Origin: Bhargavaea cecembensis DSE10
GTDB lineage: Bacteria > Bacillota > Bacilli > Bacillales_A > Planococcaceae
Direction of reading: 5' to 3'
DNA: 64,000 bases
NCBI RefSeq assembly: GCF_000348905.1
Contig: NZ_AOFT01000004.1
Span: 62,001 to 126,000 of the forward strand
The translations under genes were made by a program, and so were the position numbers. Below are positions 7,730 to 18,007 of the stretch, one piece after another; the first letter of the stretch is position 1; every line of letters begins with the position of its first letter. The notes under the pieces are model-generated. The model had not been told where the DNA came from and ran no database searches. It was given only the letters and a program-made list of their open reading frames with translations.

Positions 7730-9172
7730 TCAATAAATCACATCTGTCTGTAAATCTAATTGACCTTCGTTCATTCCTTTAATGGTATAGTTCTCTGCCC
7801 CCCGCACACCTTTTAATCCACAAGCATTCAAGAATTCACCATAGTCATTAGTGTAGCGCTCCTTGCCCCCCTGAAGAGTTTTCGGCTCAATGGTTTCAGA
7901 ATAAAATGTGAGTAAACTACCCGAATCTATGGTTATAGACTTATTATTAATCTCATCTTCAGCTCCAGATATATTAATGCATGCTCTTGAATTGCCTTTG
8001 AGAGCTAAACTATCCCAATTTAACGCATTCGGTTCACCCGTTCCAAGGAGAACGAGGGTCAATCTATTTATACTGCCGTTAATATTACCTACATCAATTC
8101 CGCGTGCTACCAACATAAAGTTGTCTGCATTATTCATATTGCCTGCGTTGACGACGCCATTTACATATAGCGCTCCATTCACTGGATTGTTTACATTTGC
8201 GTATTTTTCAGAGCCAATCCTGGCATATACCGATAATCCCCCAAAATCCCAATTGTTATTGCAGTTATTTCCATTGTGAGAAAAAGCGCCGCAAATGTCG
8301 TCAGAAATAACTTTAACTTTGTCTTTCTTTATTTCAGGAACTAAAGACAACCAGTTTTCAAAGAGCGATGTATCACCTTCGTATTTTCCCTTTTCAGTCC
8401 AAAAGCAGTGTATTTCGTTTAAGTCACCCGGATTACTTGGACATGCCCTGGCCTGTTCAAAAGTGAATGTAGTGGGATAAAATATTGCTTCATTTGATTT
8501 GTCGGGGTCCACTCTTCCCGTAATAACACCTTCGCGGTCATTATCATCTGAAGAAATGAACTCAGGAATCCTCAAGGAGAGAACCCCTTTTAGTTCTTTC
8601 TCTTTTTCCTCTTCCTTACCCACGATAGAATACTCAACTTTTATCTCTCCTTCTTTTTTATCTAGATGGAGCATATGGTCGCTGATTCTATATTCAACGT
8701 CCGAATCAACCGAGAATGCCCTGTTGTCAGCAATAAAGTAAGTTGCCAATGAGTTCCTTACATTCTCGATAAACTGACGCTTCATACGCTCATTGATCAT
8801 GTCTGCTTCACAATCTGCCCATTCCTGTAAATTACCGTTACAAAGTGCAGTTACTTTTTGTCCTCGTAAGGCATACTCTTTCATCTTTTCTTTTAAGTGA
8901 TGTATGTCAATTTGTGTTTCGTCTGTTGTGTTTCCGTAAGCAGTTAAAATTCTGTTCTTCAACTCATAATGCACCCGCTGTACGCCCATCTCTGCCGCCC
9001 CGACACTGAGTGTTGAGGACTCCACCTGTTGCTGCTGAAGGCGGTGGCTGGCGGAAGTGGTATAGAAGGTGACGGCAAACATGGAGATTAAGATCAGGGC
9101 AAGCATGACAATGAGGAGCGCATAGCCGCCCTCTTTTTTATGTAGTTTGCGCCTCCTGCCACAGTCTGGCAT
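7730..9172 (-). CDS. Large PilX-like prepilin-type protein, AT-rich
   Basis: 480 residues. The N-terminus K-K-E-G-G-Y-A-L-L-I-V-M-L-A-L followed by a 20-residue hydrophobic segment resembles PilX/pseudopilin K type membrane anchors with Gly before the cleavage point. The rest is a large extracellular domain with many Asn, several cysteines, and an L-Y-V-N-G-V-V-N-A-G-N segment like a beta-solenoid. AAGGGGGT precedes the ATG. Base composition is clearly lower in G+C (roughly 40% by eye) than the surrounding genes, suggesting different origin or low-expression drift. First gene of the three-gene set. Confidence 0.66.
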   Translation of the reverse strand: MPDCGRRRKLHKKEGGYALLIVMLALILISMFAVTFYTTSASHRLQQQQVESSTLSVGAAEMGVQRVHYELKNRILTAYGNTTDETQIDIHHLKEKMKEYALRGQKVTALCNGNLQEWADCEADMINERMKRQFIENVRNSLATYFIADNRAFSVDSDVEYRISDHMLHLDKKEGEIKVEYSIVGKEEEKEKELKGVLSLRIPEFISSDDNDREGVITGRVDPDKSNEAIFYPTTFTFEQARACPSNPGDLNEIHCFWTEKGKYEGDTSLFENWLSLVPEIKKDKVKVISDDICGAFSHNGNNCNNNWDFGGLSVYARIGSEKYANVNNPVNGALYVNGVVNAGNMNNADNFMLVARGIDVGNINGSINRLTLVLLGTGEPNALNWDSLALKGNSRACINISGAEDEINNKSITIDSGSLLTFYSETIEPKTLQGGKERYTNDYGEFLNACGLKGVRGAENYTIKGMNEGQLDLQTDVIY

Positions 9173-9292
9173 CGGAGCGACCCCCTTTACCTGTTCAAGA
9201 AAATATTTCTAAGGGAATTATATACAATTAAATCGATAAGGACTATATGATTACCATAATTCATGAAATAGATAGGTCCAAAGACATTAAAA

Positions 9293-9312
9293 AGACCTGC
9301 CAAGGCAGGTCT
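9293..9312. terminator. Intrinsic terminator for the acyl-CoA ligase gene
   Basis: AGACCTGCC at 9293-9301 pairs perfectly with 9304-9312 across a 2-base loop. A larger inverted repeat (TCATGAAATAG near 9261 and CTATTTCATG near 9320) surrounds it. Confidence 0.68.
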
Positions 9313-9331
9313 CTTGATGACTATTTCATGT

Positions 9332-10942
9332 TTAGTTAACGAACCTTCCGGAAGCTGCTACACCCTTATGGGATTCCCAGTAGTCATTCCGGAGATGAAC
9401 CTTCTGGATTTTTCCTGAAGCGGTTTTCGGCAGTTCATCGACAAAGGTTACGCCGGTGACGGCCTTGAAATGCGCCAGCTTGGAGCGGGAGAAGTCGATG
9501 ACGTCCTGTTCACTCAGGCCGGTGCCTTCCCGGAGGACGACGTAGGCATGCGGGGTCTCTCCCCATTTCTCATGCGGGACCGCGATGACGGCCGCTTCCA
9601 CGATATCCGGGTGCTCATAGAGTGCCCCTTCCACTTCAATGGAGGAGATGTTTTCGCCACCGGAGATGATGATGTCCTTTTTCCGGTCGGTGATGTCGAT
9701 ATGGCCAAATTCATCAATGGTGCCCATGTCTCCCGTATGGAGCCAGCCGTTCCGAAGGGCCTCCGCGGTTGCTTCTTCATTTTTCCAATAGCCTTTCATG
9801 ACCCCATGGCTCCTGACAACGACCTCGCCGATCGACTTGCCGTCATGAGGCACTTCTTCCCCGAAGTCGTTGACAACACGGACATCGTTTCCGACCATCG
9901 GGTAGCCAGCCTTCGCTTTTAGTCGGGTGCGCTGCTCGGCCGGAAGATGTGCTTCCGTCGAACGGCTTGATGACGTCAGGCTGAGCGGTGATGATTCGGT
10001 CATGCCGTACACCTGGATGAACTCCCAGCCCAGTTCATCCTCGACACGTCGGATAAATGCCGGCGGCGGAGCGGAGCCCGCGATGACGATGCGGAGATCG
10101 GCGGTGCCGGTCTGCGGCTTCTCTGAATCATAGTACTGCAGCAGCGAGTTGAGGACAGTCGGTGCCATATGCACCGACGTCACCCCGTGGGAATTGATGG
10201 CGTCATAAATCGTCTCCGGACGCGCCTTTCTGAGGCAGACATGTGTCGCTCCGTTTGCCGTGTAGTAGAACGGCGCACCCCAGCCATTGACGTGGAACAT
10301 CGGCAGGACGTGGAGATACGTATCCGTATCATATACCCGGAGATGGTGCATCAGCGACATCGCATGCAGGTAGTTGTTCCGGTGCGTCAGCATGACGCCC
10401 TTCGGGTTGCCGGTCGTCCCGCTTGTATAGAGCAGGCTCGCGACGTCGTCCTCCTCGACCTCCGCCCGGTTAAACGGCTCTTCCGGGAACTGAGCCAGCC
10501 AATCGTCGTAAGACGTCTCTTCTGTCTCTCCGTCATGATAATGGACGATGATCCGCTCGACGGTTTCGAACTGGTCCTTTACCGGCTCAATCAGATGAAG
10601 CAGATCCTGGTCGGCGAACAGCACCTTGGATTCGCTATGATTGAGGATGAACAGGTAATCCTCCGGCTTGAGCCGAATATTGAGGGGCACCATGACGGCG
10701 CCTGTCTGATAGATTCCGTAGAATCCTTCCAGCATCTCCAGAGTGTTCGGAGCGAGGTAAGCGACACGGTCCCCCTTCTGCACGCCGAGCGAGCGGAGGC
10801 CATGGGACAGGCGGTTTACCCGCCCGTCCAACTCGTTATAGGTCAGCCGGCGCCCCTCGTCGTGGTCGATCACGGCCGTTTTTTCACCGTACAGACGGAC
10901 AGCACGGTCCAGGAAGTCAGTCAATATCAGCGGTACATTCAT
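9332..10942 (-). CDS. Acyl-CoA synthetase, AMP-forming
   Basis: 536 residues, an ANL-superfamily ligase that activates fatty or other carboxylic acids with ATP and joins them to CoA. Seen: L-L-Y-T-S-G-T-T-G-N-P-K-G (P-loop-like AMP motif), Q-V-Y-G-M-T-E-S-S-P, G-W-L-H-T-G-D-M-G, D-R-K-K-D-I-I-I-S-G-G-E-N and the C-terminal P-K-T-A-S-G-K-I-Q-K catalytic lysine, so all core motifs are intact. AAGAGGTGA precedes the ATG. A single-gene unit with its own terminator; the preferred acid (medium/long-chain) cannot be stated. It is divergently arranged to the prolyl oligopeptidase. Confidence 0.92.
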   Translation of the reverse strand: MNVPLILTDFLDRAVRLYGEKTAVIDHDEGRRLTYNELDGRVNRLSHGLRSLGVQKGDRVAYLAPNTLEMLEGFYGIYQTGAVMVPLNIRLKPEDYLFILNHSESKVLFADQDLLHLIEPVKDQFETVERIIVHYHDGETEETSYDDWLAQFPEEPFNRAEVEEDDVASLLYTSGTTGNPKGVMLTHRNNYLHAMSLMHHLRVYDTDTYLHVLPMFHVNGWGAPFYYTANGATHVCLRKARPETIYDAINSHGVTSVHMAPTVLNSLLQYYDSEKPQTGTADLRIVIAGSAPPPAFIRRVEDELGWEFIQVYGMTESSPLSLTSSSRSTEAHLPAEQRTRLKAKAGYPMVGNDVRVVNDFGEEVPHDGKSIGEVVVRSHGVMKGYWKNEEATAEALRNGWLHTGDMGTIDEFGHIDITDRKKDIIISGGENISSIEVEGALYEHPDIVEAAVIAVPHEKWGETPHAYVVLREGTGLSEQDVIDFSRSKLAHFKAVTGVTFVDELPKTASGKIQKVHLRNDYWESHKGVAASGRFVN

Positions 10943-11128
10943 GTCTGCTCACCTCTTGTTGGAATGTTGAACTTTCTGATAAATAAAATTATATCATCTG
11001 TTGTATATCAACCTTCCTTTAGTTGCCAAGAGAGCGTTTTCTTGATTAAATGACCGCCTGAACTGTATGAATACAGAATTCGCTGAAAACTTGTTTATTC
11101 CTGGAGAATCGAGAAATGTTCTCTCTCA

Positions 11129-11145
11129 TGGCATGTTACTTGCAT
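11129..11145 (+). promoter_or_regulatory. Sigma-54 (-24/-12) promoter for prolyl oligopeptidase
   Basis: TGGCATGTTACTTGCAT matches the consensus TGGCAC-G-N4-TTGCW with the invariant GG and GC separated by 10 bases. It ends 34 bases before the ATG of the downstream gene, right for a start site near the -12 GC and a short leader. Confidence 0.78.
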
Positions 11146-11179
11146 CCTTATTGATGAACAACTAAAGGGAGGAAATGAT

Positions 11180-13222
11180 ATGAGCACACCTACTGCAAAA
11201 ACTGATACCGTTGATTTTTATCACGGTCATGAAATCCGAGACCCCTATCGATGGCTAGAGGAATCAACGCATCCCGATACGGAAGCCTGGGCAGATAATC
11301 AGAATCAGAGAACACGCACCTATTTTGATTCGCTTACCGTTCGTAATACCATCCAGAAAAAGCTTGCCGGGCGCTGGAATGCCGTAAAATTCTTTACACC
11401 CGAAAAAGTGAACGGCGAATATTTCTATCAGAAAAATAACGGTCTGCAGAACCAGCCGGTGCTCTACCGTTCACACAACCTCTCAGATTCAACGCCTGAC
11501 AAGGTGATTGACCCGAACGAGATAAATCCGGAAGGCACGACTGCACTGACCGCACTTTCATTCAGCGGAAAAGGATCTTGGCTCGCATATGCCCTGTCGG
11601 AAAACGGAAGCGACTGGCAGACGATCCGGATCCGCAACCTTGAAACCGGCAAAGACCTCCCGGAAATCATCCGATGGGCCAAGTTTACGGACATCGCATG
11701 GACAGAGAATGAGACTGGCTTTTACTATAGCCGTTACCCCGAACCGGGCACTGTGCCGGAAGCGGATGGAAGCAACTACAACCGGCTTTATTTCCACCGG
11801 CTGAATACCCCTCAATCTGAAGACCGCCTGATTCATGAACGGCCTGATGACAAGGAACTGTCGTTCAGTGCTACCTTCACCGATGATCATCGTCACCTTA
11901 TTCTCCAATCATGGAAAGGCACTGAAAACAAGAGCCGCCTCTACTACCGGGAGGCAGCTTCCGATGGGGACTTCCTCCCCCTTGCCCCTGATGACGACGG
12001 CTACTACTCTTTCCTGGGGAATTCGGAAGGCCGGTTCATCCTCTACACCACTGCCGGTGCCCCAAATGGGAGGATCATCTCGGTTGATCCGGAACACCCG
12101 GAAAAAGAGCACTGGCAGGAAATCATTCCTGAGCAGGAAAGTGTTCTCTACTTCCCGAAACTCGCCGGGAACCACCTGATTGCGGCTTATATGGAACATG
12201 CCTGGCACCGTGTTGAACTGTACAGGACGGATGGAACTCATGTCAGAAGACTCGACTTGCCCGAAATGATCTCGGTATCGAACATTCAGGTATCCAAAAA
12301 AGAAGGTGAAGTGCTGATCGGCTATACGTCCTATCTCACTCCCACGACGATTGCCCAATACACGATTGAATCGGATGAATTGGTCACCGTTCTGGTGCCG
12401 GAAGGCGGATTGGATCCTGACCTCTACACCACCCGGCAGGTTTTCTATCCTTCTACTGACGGCACACAGATTCCGATGTTCATCACCAGCCGGAAAGACC
12501 TGTCGCCCGACGGCTCCCATCCGGTCCTGCTCTATGGTTACGGTGGCTTCAATATCAGTATGACGCCGGCTTTCAACGCCTCGAACGCCATGTTCATCGA
12601 GGACGGCGGCATCTATGCCGTGGCGAATATCAGGGGCGGCGGGGAATACGGCGAAGAATGGCACCAGGGCGGTACATTCGGCAATAAGCCACAAGTGTTT
12701 GACGACTTCATTTCAGCTGCGGAATGGCTGATTTCGGAACAGTGGACGAAGCCCGAAAAGATCGCCATCATGGGCGGAAGCAATGGCGGCCTGCTTGTGG
12801 CAGCCTGCCTGAACCGAAGACCTGATCTGTACGGCGCGGTCATCTGCCAGGTTCCGGTGACCGATATGCTCAGGTACCATAAGTTCACGGTCGGCCGATT
12901 CTGGACCTCGGAGTTCGGCCATCCGGAGGAAAATGAAGAAGATTTCCGGAATATCATTGCGTATTCCCCGCTGCACAACATTAAAGAACGTGAACATCCT
13001 CCCCTTCTGATCACAACCGCGGATACCGATGACCGTGTCGTCCCTCTTCACGCGATGAAGTACGCGGCTGCGATGCAGGAAGCCCAAAAGGGGGATGCCC
13101 CCATCCTGCTACGGATCGAGAAGGATGCAGGACATGGGCTCGGCAAACCGGTGTCAAAAATCATTGACGAACATGCGGACATCTATTCGTTCCTTTATAC
13201 ACACTTGGATATGGATGCCTGA
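11180..13222 (+). CDS. Prolyl oligopeptidase (family S9A)
   Basis: 680 residues, standard length for the family. An N-terminal seven-bladed propeller region is followed by the hydrolase domain with G-G-S-N-G-G (nucleophile Ser about 534), the D-D-R-V-V-P segment carrying the Asp, and D-A-G-H-G (His about 652). The enzyme cuts after proline in short peptides, in the cytoplasm; no signal peptide is present. AAAGGGAGG lies 7 bases before the ATG. The sigma-54 promoter just upstream ties it to the same control as the peptide importer and hydroxyproline genes. It would shorten imported proline-rich peptides. Confidence 0.95.
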   Translation: MSTPTAKTDTVDFYHGHEIRDPYRWLEESTHPDTEAWADNQNQRTRTYFDSLTVRNTIQKKLAGRWNAVKFFTPEKVNGEYFYQKNNGLQNQPVLYRSHNLSDSTPDKVIDPNEINPEGTTALTALSFSGKGSWLAYALSENGSDWQTIRIRNLETGKDLPEIIRWAKFTDIAWTENETGFYYSRYPEPGTVPEADGSNYNRLYFHRLNTPQSEDRLIHERPDDKELSFSATFTDDHRHLILQSWKGTENKSRLYYREAASDGDFLPLAPDDDGYYSFLGNSEGRFILYTTAGAPNGRIISVDPEHPEKEHWQEIIPEQESVLYFPKLAGNHLIAAYMEHAWHRVELYRTDGTHVRRLDLPEMISVSNIQVSKKEGEVLIGYTSYLTPTTIAQYTIESDELVTVLVPEGGLDPDLYTTRQVFYPSTDGTQIPMFITSRKDLSPDGSHPVLLYGYGGFNISMTPAFNASNAMFIEDGGIYAVANIRGGGEYGEEWHQGGTFGNKPQVFDDFISAAEWLISEQWTKPEKIAIMGGSNGGLLVAACLNRRPDLYGAVICQVPVTDMLRYHKFTVGRFWTSEFGHPEENEEDFRNIIAYSPLHNIKEREHPPLLITTADTDDRVVPLHAMKYAAAMQEAQKGDAPILLRIEKDAGHGLGKPVSKIIDEHADIYSFLYTHLDMDA

Positions 13223-13227
13223 ACAGC

Positions 13228-13259
13228 AGAGGCCGCTCTCCCGATGGAGAACGGCCTCT
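13228..13259. terminator. Bidirectional intrinsic terminator
   Basis: AGAGGCCG and TCTCC pair with GGAGA and CGGCCTCT (13228-13259, one mismatch), followed by TTATCTTTT. It separates convergent prolyl oligopeptidase and the Opp operon. Confidence 0.82.
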
Positions 13260-13266
13260 TATCTTT

Positions 13267-14184
13267 TCAGTCATCAATTTTAGGATCAAATGCATCACGG
13301 AGTCCGTCGCCGACAAAGTTGAACGCCAGAACCGTAATCAGGATCATGAAGCCGGGAAACAGCGGGTACCACCAGGCACCGAGCATGATCTGTGGGTTTT
13401 GTGCGCTCTGCAGCATATTCCCCCAGCTCGGGGTTGGCGGCTGGATGCCGAGCCCGAGATAACTCAGACCGGCCTCAGCGAGAATGACCCCTCCCACTCC
13501 CAGCGTCGCCGATACGATAATTGGCCCCAGCGCATTTGGCAGGATATGAGAAAATATAATGCGGGTGTTGCTGATTCCCAGTGTTCTCGCCGCCAGTACA
13601 AATTCTGACTTCCTGAGTGAGAGGAACTCACCCCGAACGAGGCGGGCGGTACCTGTCCATCCAAATACCGCAAAGATTGCAATCAGCGTAAAAATGCTCG
13701 GCTCAAAAATGGTCACGAGGGTAATGAGCAGGAACAGTGATGGAAATGAAATGATTGCATCCACAATCCGCATTAGCACAGCATCCAATATTCCCCCAAA
13801 GTACCCGGCAATCGCACCGATGACCGTACCAATGAATATCGAACCGGCAACCGAGGCAAAGCCGACCAGCAGGGAGATTCTGGCCCCGTACAGGAGACGG
13901 CTCAGCGTATCCCTGCCGAGATTATCCGCTCCCAACGGGTAGTCCTTCCCCGGCGGCGCCAACTTGTCGAGAAGAACCTGCTGGCTCGGATCTTTAGGGG
14001 CCAACATAGGTGCAAAGATGGCAGCCCCGACTATAATGATCAGCAGAACCGCCCCGATTACTGCAAGTTTGTTTTTCATGAATTTCCTGAGCATCACTTT
14101 CCAAATGGCCTCATGCCCTATCAAGCTATGGTCTTCTGCTGAGACGGGTTTATTCGGTATCCGCCTCTCATTGGTCAGTGTCAC
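13267..14184 (-). CDS. Oligopeptide/dipeptide ABC transporter permease (OppC/DppC)
   Basis: 305 residues starting at GTG (14182-14184) after AAAGGAG. The N-terminal soluble leader ends in a transmembrane helix ([13 protein letters not shown]), then [10 protein letters not shown], typical of OppC, and a five-helix core with [14 protein letters not shown] near the end (the EAA loop contacting the ATPase). It pairs with the OppB-like permease upstream to form the membrane channel. Last gene of the five-gene transport operon. Confidence 0.94.
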   Translation of the reverse strand: MTLTNERRIPNKPVSAEDHSLIGHEAIWKVMLRKFMKNKLAVIGAVLLIIIVGAAIFAPMLAPKDPSQQVLLDKLAPPGKDYPLGADNLGRDTLSRLLYGARISLLVGFASVAGSIFIGTVIGAIAGYFGGILDAVLMRIVDAIISFPSLFLLITLVTIFEPSIFTLIAIFAVFGWTGTARLVRGEFLSLRKSEFVLAARTLGISNTRIIFSHILPNALGPIIVSATLGVGGVILAEAGLSYLGLGIQPPTPSWGNMLQSAQNPQIMLGAWWYPLFPGFMILITVLAFNFVGDGLRDAFDPKIDD

Positions 14185-14205
14185 GGTCTCCTCTCCTTTC
14201 CTCCA

Positions 14206-15156
14206 TCAATACTCGATCCTCGGATCAAAGACTGCATATAGAATATCTGCCAGCAGATTTCCGATCACGACCAGTGTCGCCGCAATGACCACAACCGCCA
14301 TGATGACCGGATAATCGCGCTGGAAGGCCGCCTCCATGAAAAGCAATCCGATGCCCGGCCATGCAAAGACGCTCTCGATGATGACCGAACCGCCGATGAA
14401 CGAAGGCAGCATGAGTCCGAAAATCGTGATGATCGGAATGAGCGCATTCCGAAGACCATGCTTGAAAATGACCGTCTTCTGCCGGAAGCCGTTTGCTTTT
14501 GCCGTCCGGATATAGTCCTGCCGCAGCACATCGAGCATGCTGGACCTCGAATAGCGCGTCAGACCTGCCATGTCGGCTGTTGCGAGAACAAAGGCAGGCA
14601 GAACCAGGTGATGAAGACGGTCCCATATACTGAACGGTTCACCGTATGTCGCGACACCGCCAATCGGGAACCAGCCGAGATGAACAGACAGCACCATGAT
14701 AAGGACCAATCCGATCCAGAAGTTCGGAGTGGCGACACCCAGGAAGGAGACGACGGTGATTGCATAATCCTGTAATGAATTTCTTTTTGTTGCAGACCAG
14801 ACCCCAAGGGGAATGGAGATGATGAACGCAATGAATGTAGAAACGAGCATCAGCAACAGCGTGTTCGGCAGCCTCGCGGTGATGAGTTCACTTACCGGCA
14901 CGCCTTGGCGAATAAACGACTCACCAAAGTTTCCCTGAACCATATTCCCGAGCCATCGCCCATATTGGACGACGATGCTGTCATTGAGACCGTAAGATTC
15001 CTTGTAAGCCTCCAGGTTCTCCTGCTTGATCATCGGATCCATCATCAGAGCCGTGGGATCGCCCGGAGCCATTTTCATGATTCCGAAGGAGATGACGCTG
15101 ATGAGGAATAGCAGAGGAATGGCCATCAGGCACCGACGGATGATATAAGTTGTCAT
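14206..15156 (-). CDS. Oligopeptide/dipeptide ABC transporter permease (OppB/DppB)
   Basis: 316 residues; the ATG at 15154-15156 is preferred because AAGGAAGTGA precedes it. Multiple membrane spans; starts Y-I-I-R-R-C-L-M-A-I-P-L-L-F, with M-A-P-G-D-P-T early and the F-A-W-P-G-I-G-L-L signature near the end. Works with OppC as the channel for peptides at the cytoplasmic membrane. Spacing of 22 bases to the oppC-like gene indicates one transcript. Confidence 0.94.
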   Translation of the reverse strand: MTTYIIRRCLMAIPLLFLISVISFGIMKMAPGDPTALMMDPMIKQENLEAYKESYGLNDSIVVQYGRWLGNMVQGNFGESFIRQGVPVSELITARLPNTLLLMLVSTFIAFIISIPLGVWSATKRNSLQDYAITVVSFLGVATPNFWIGLVLIMVLSVHLGWFPIGGVATYGEPFSIWDRLHHLVLPAFVLATADMAGLTRYSRSSMLDVLRQDYIRTAKANGFRQKTVIFKHGLRNALIPIITIFGLMLPSFIGGSVIIESVFAWPGIGLLFMEAAFQRDYPVIMAVVVIAATLVVIGNLLADILYAVFDPRIEY

Positions 15157-15198
15157 ATCGATCACTTCCTTCCTGTCAAACATCTAAAGTAATAATAC

Positions 15199-15226
15199 CG
15201 GGCATCACCCGATTGGGAGATGCCCG
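15199..15226 (-). promoter_or_regulatory. Intercistronic hairpin after the binding-protein gene
   Basis: CGGGCATC at 15199-15206 pairs with 15219-15226. It lies between the binding-protein stop and the permease start and lacks a long T-run, so it may protect the 5' mRNA and give more binding protein than permease, a common arrangement. Confidence 0.5.
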
Positions 15227-15248
15227 CCATGATTCATTGGGAACAGTT

Positions 15249-16877
15249 TTATTGCTCAAAGTACCATTCATGGATCTTGTAATACGTATTGGCGGCATTG
15301 TACGATGGTCCGACCAGTTTAGGCGAGATTGCCAGATAACCTTCAGGATAGTACAGGAAGGTGTTTGGCTGATCCTCGGTGACAATGGCATCTGCCTCGG
15401 CAATGACGGCCTTTCTTTCTTCCAGATCCGCAATCTGGGTGTTCTCTGAGAGAAGTTCATCAACCTTAGGGTTGGAATAGCCATTGTAGTTCAGTCCGGC
15501 TTCAATTTCGGACGTGTGCCAGAACCATGTCGGATCCGGGTCGCTGCCGATTGACCAGCCTGCCACAATTGCGTCGAAATTCCAGTTCGGCGGACTTGTC
15601 TGTTCAACATATGCGCTCCACTCAAGCACTTCAATCGACGTCTTGATGCCGATTTCCGCCCACTGTTGCTGGGCAACTTCGGCAATCTGCTGGCGTATCT
15701 CGTTGGCGGACGTTGTTTTCAGAGCAAACTCAAACTTTTTGCCGTTCTTTTCAAGGATGCCATCAGGACCCGGTTCCCAGCCGGCTTCTTTCAGGAGTTG
15801 CTTTGCTTTTTCAGGGTCATACTCGAACTTTGGAACATCCGGGTTAAACGCCCAGTTTGCAGGGCTTCCCGGTCCGTGTGCCACTGTACCGGCATCGCCG
15901 AGAATGGCCTGGATGATGGCTTCCCTGTCAATGGCATGCGTCAATGCGTGGCGGACCTTCTTGTCCTGGAACAGTTCATTTCTGAGGTTGTATCCGATGT
16001 ATTCGAATGCATTGGATGGACCGGACTCGAGCTTCACCATGCCCTTGGCCTCAAGATCCTGTGCCATCCCCACATACTCCGGCGAAATACCGGCCATGCT
16101 GATCTCGCCGACCTGCAGCTGTGCCATCGACGTATTCGTGTCAGGAACAATCTTATAAAGCAGTCCATCCAGCTTTGGCGCGCCAAGATGGTAGTCCTCG
16201 TGCGCCTCTAGTGCAATGTATTCTCCTTCTTTCCATTCCTTGAATTTAAACGGACCGGTTCCGATCGGCTCTTTCGTATTGAACGGATGCTTACCCAGCT
16301 CCGCTATTGGCACTTCACCGAGAATATGTTTCGGCAGAACTTCAAATTGCGCCGTGATCGTGATAAATGGTGCGTACGGCTCCGATAGAACGAATTCCAC
16401 CGTGTAGTCATCAATTTTATTGACTTCTTCGATAATCTCGAACGGCAGGCCTCTTGGTCCAACATAATCCGGGTCTTTCGGGATGGTGTAGGAGAAGACG
16501 ACGTCGTCAGCCGTCATCGGTTCTCCGTCATGCCACTTCACGTTTTCCCGAAGATGGAACGTCCATCGCAGGCCGTCATCCGTGAAGTCCCAGCTTTCCG
16601 CGAGGTCACCTTCCGGGTTAAAGTCCTGGTCAACGGTAACGAGACCGCTGAAGAGAAACCCTTCAATCGTCGAACTGGATGTATCAGTGGAGTAGTACGG
16701 ATTGAACAAAGTCGGCGCGGCAGTCGTAGCCAGGACGAGGTTGCCCCCCTCAGCTTCCGAACCTTCCTGTACCGCTGCATTTGCATCAATATTTTGTGCC
16801 TCTTCCGGCTGCGAGCAGGCGCCAATCATCAAGATCATTGCGAGCGCTGCGACCTTCCATAGTGGTTTTCTTAACAT
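15249..16877 (-). CDS. Peptide ABC transporter substrate-binding lipoprotein
   Basis: 542 residues. The N-terminus has a basic region, hydrophobic stretch and the lipobox L-M-I-G-A-C, so the mature protein is anchored by a lipidated Cys at about residue 21. The body is SBP family 5: N-P-Y-Y-S near the start, A-E-S-W-D-F-T-D-D-G-L-R-W-T-F-H-L-R-E (the family signature) and W-H-D-G-E-P-M-T-A-D-D-V-V-F-S. It should capture peptides outside the membrane. Its exact ligands are not predictable, but the neighbouring proline-specific peptidases suggest Pro-containing peptides. Confidence 0.94.
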   Translation of the reverse strand: MLRKPLWKVAALAMILMIGACSQPEEAQNIDANAAVQEGSEAEGGNLVLATTAAPTLFNPYYSTDTSSSTIEGFLFSGLVTVDQDFNPEGDLAESWDFTDDGLRWTFHLRENVKWHDGEPMTADDVVFSYTIPKDPDYVGPRGLPFEIIEEVNKIDDYTVEFVLSEPYAPFITITAQFEVLPKHILGEVPIAELGKHPFNTKEPIGTGPFKFKEWKEGEYIALEAHEDYHLGAPKLDGLLYKIVPDTNTSMAQLQVGEISMAGISPEYVGMAQDLEAKGMVKLESGPSNAFEYIGYNLRNELFQDKKVRHALTHAIDREAIIQAILGDAGTVAHGPGSPANWAFNPDVPKFEYDPEKAKQLLKEAGWEPGPDGILEKNGKKFEFALKTTSANEIRQQIAEVAQQQWAEIGIKTSIEVLEWSAYVEQTSPPNWNFDAIVAGWSIGSDPDPTWFWHTSEIEAGLNYNGYSNPKVDELLSENTQIADLEERKAVIAEADAIVTEDQPNTFLYYPEGYLAISPKLVGPSYNAANTYYKIHEWYFEQ

Positions 16878-16975
16878 GTAAATCCCCCTTTTTTATTCAT
16901 TGCTGATTCATCGTTATTAACGAATGCAAAGTTATTGGCAGGCGAACCGGACCACCCCCTTTCCTGGAACCGCTT

Positions 16976-18007
16976 TTAATTGAACAAGTGGCAGGCGACA
17001 TGGCGTCCGGGAACTACTTCACGGAACACAGGCTCTTCAGATCCGCACTGCGGCATCGCATATGGGCAGCGGGTATGAAAAACGCAACCCCCGGGCGGAT
17101 TTGCGGGACTCGGCAGATCTCCCTTTAAGATGATGCGATCGCGCTTCACAGCGCCTCCCTTCCGGATCACCGGAACCGCCGAAAGAAGGGACTGTGTATA
17201 CGGATGAAGCGGTTCATCGTACAAACTTTCCTTATCTGACAGCTCCATGAGCTTCCCAAGATACATCACGCCGACTCTATCCGAAATATGGCGGACAACA
17301 CTCAGGTCATGGGAGATAAAGATGTAGGTCAGGTTAAATTTCTCCTGCAGATCCTCCAGCAGGTTGACGATCTGGGCCTGAATGGACACATCCAGGGCGG
17401 AAACTGCTTCGTCCGCAATAATCAGCTCAGGATTCAGGATGAGGGCGCGGGCTATGCCGATCCTTTGGCGCTGGCCTCCCGAAAACTCATGCGGATAATT
17501 GTTGATGACCGTAGGGTGAAGTCCGACCGTCTGCAGAATCTCCGCGATATGGTCCATTCGCTCTTCCCTGCTATTCAGAATCCCATGTACACGGAGCGGT
17601 TCCATAAGAATGCTGCCAAGTGACTTTCTCGGGTTAAGCGAAGCGTTTGGATCCTGGAATACCATCTGCATGTTTCGCCGCAGGACCGGGCCTAAATCCC
17701 GCTCTTTCAACTTGGTGACGTCGTTGCCGCCAAACAGGATCTTGCCGTCTGTCGGCTCATACAGGCGGATCAGGGCGCGGCCGAGCGTTGATTTTCCACA
17801 ACCCGACTCTCCCACGATGCCAAGAGTTTCCCCTTTCTTCACTGTAAAACTGACGTCGTCGACCGCTTTGACAGATCCGGTAGTCCGCTGAAGAATGCCC
17901 GTCTTGATTGGAAAATGCATTTTCAGTTTCTGTACGTCAAGCAGGTTCTCATGGAATCTCTCATTGGCTTTCTCTCTTTGGGAGAGCAGTATATTGGCCT
18001 TACTCAT
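16976..18007 (-). CDS. Oligopeptide ABC transporter ATP-binding protein (OppF/DppF)
   Basis: 343 residues with Walker [12 protein letters not shown] signature F-S-G-G-Q-R-Q-R-I and Walker B L-I-I-A-D-E, plus the C-terminal R-C-P-Y-A cysteine segment of Opp ATPases. The ATG overlaps the stop of the previous ATPase gene (ATGA), and GGGGAGG lies before it. Couples ATP hydrolysis to peptide import with OppD. Confidence 0.94.
   Translation of the reverse strand: MSKANILLSQREKANERFHENLLDVQKLKMHFPIKTGILQRTTGSVKAVDDVSFTVKKGETLGIVGESGCGKSTLGRALIRLYEPTDGKILFGGNDVTKLKERDLGPVLRRNMQMVFQDPNASLNPRKSLGSILMEPLRVHGILNSREERMDHIAEILQTVGLHPTVINNYPHEFSGGQRQRIGIARALILNPELIIADEAVSALDVSIQAQIVNLLEDLQEKFNLTYIFISHDLSVVRHISDRVGVMYLGKLMELSDKESLYDEPLHPYTQSLLSAVPVIRKGGAVKRDRIILKGDLPSPANPPGGCVFHTRCPYAMPQCGSEEPVFREVVPGRHVACHLFN

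Noticed and set aside
16900-16960. A possible extra sigma-54 promoter before the binding-protein gene
   Set aside because: On the minus strand the bases read TGCCAATAACTTTGCAT, without the GG at -24.
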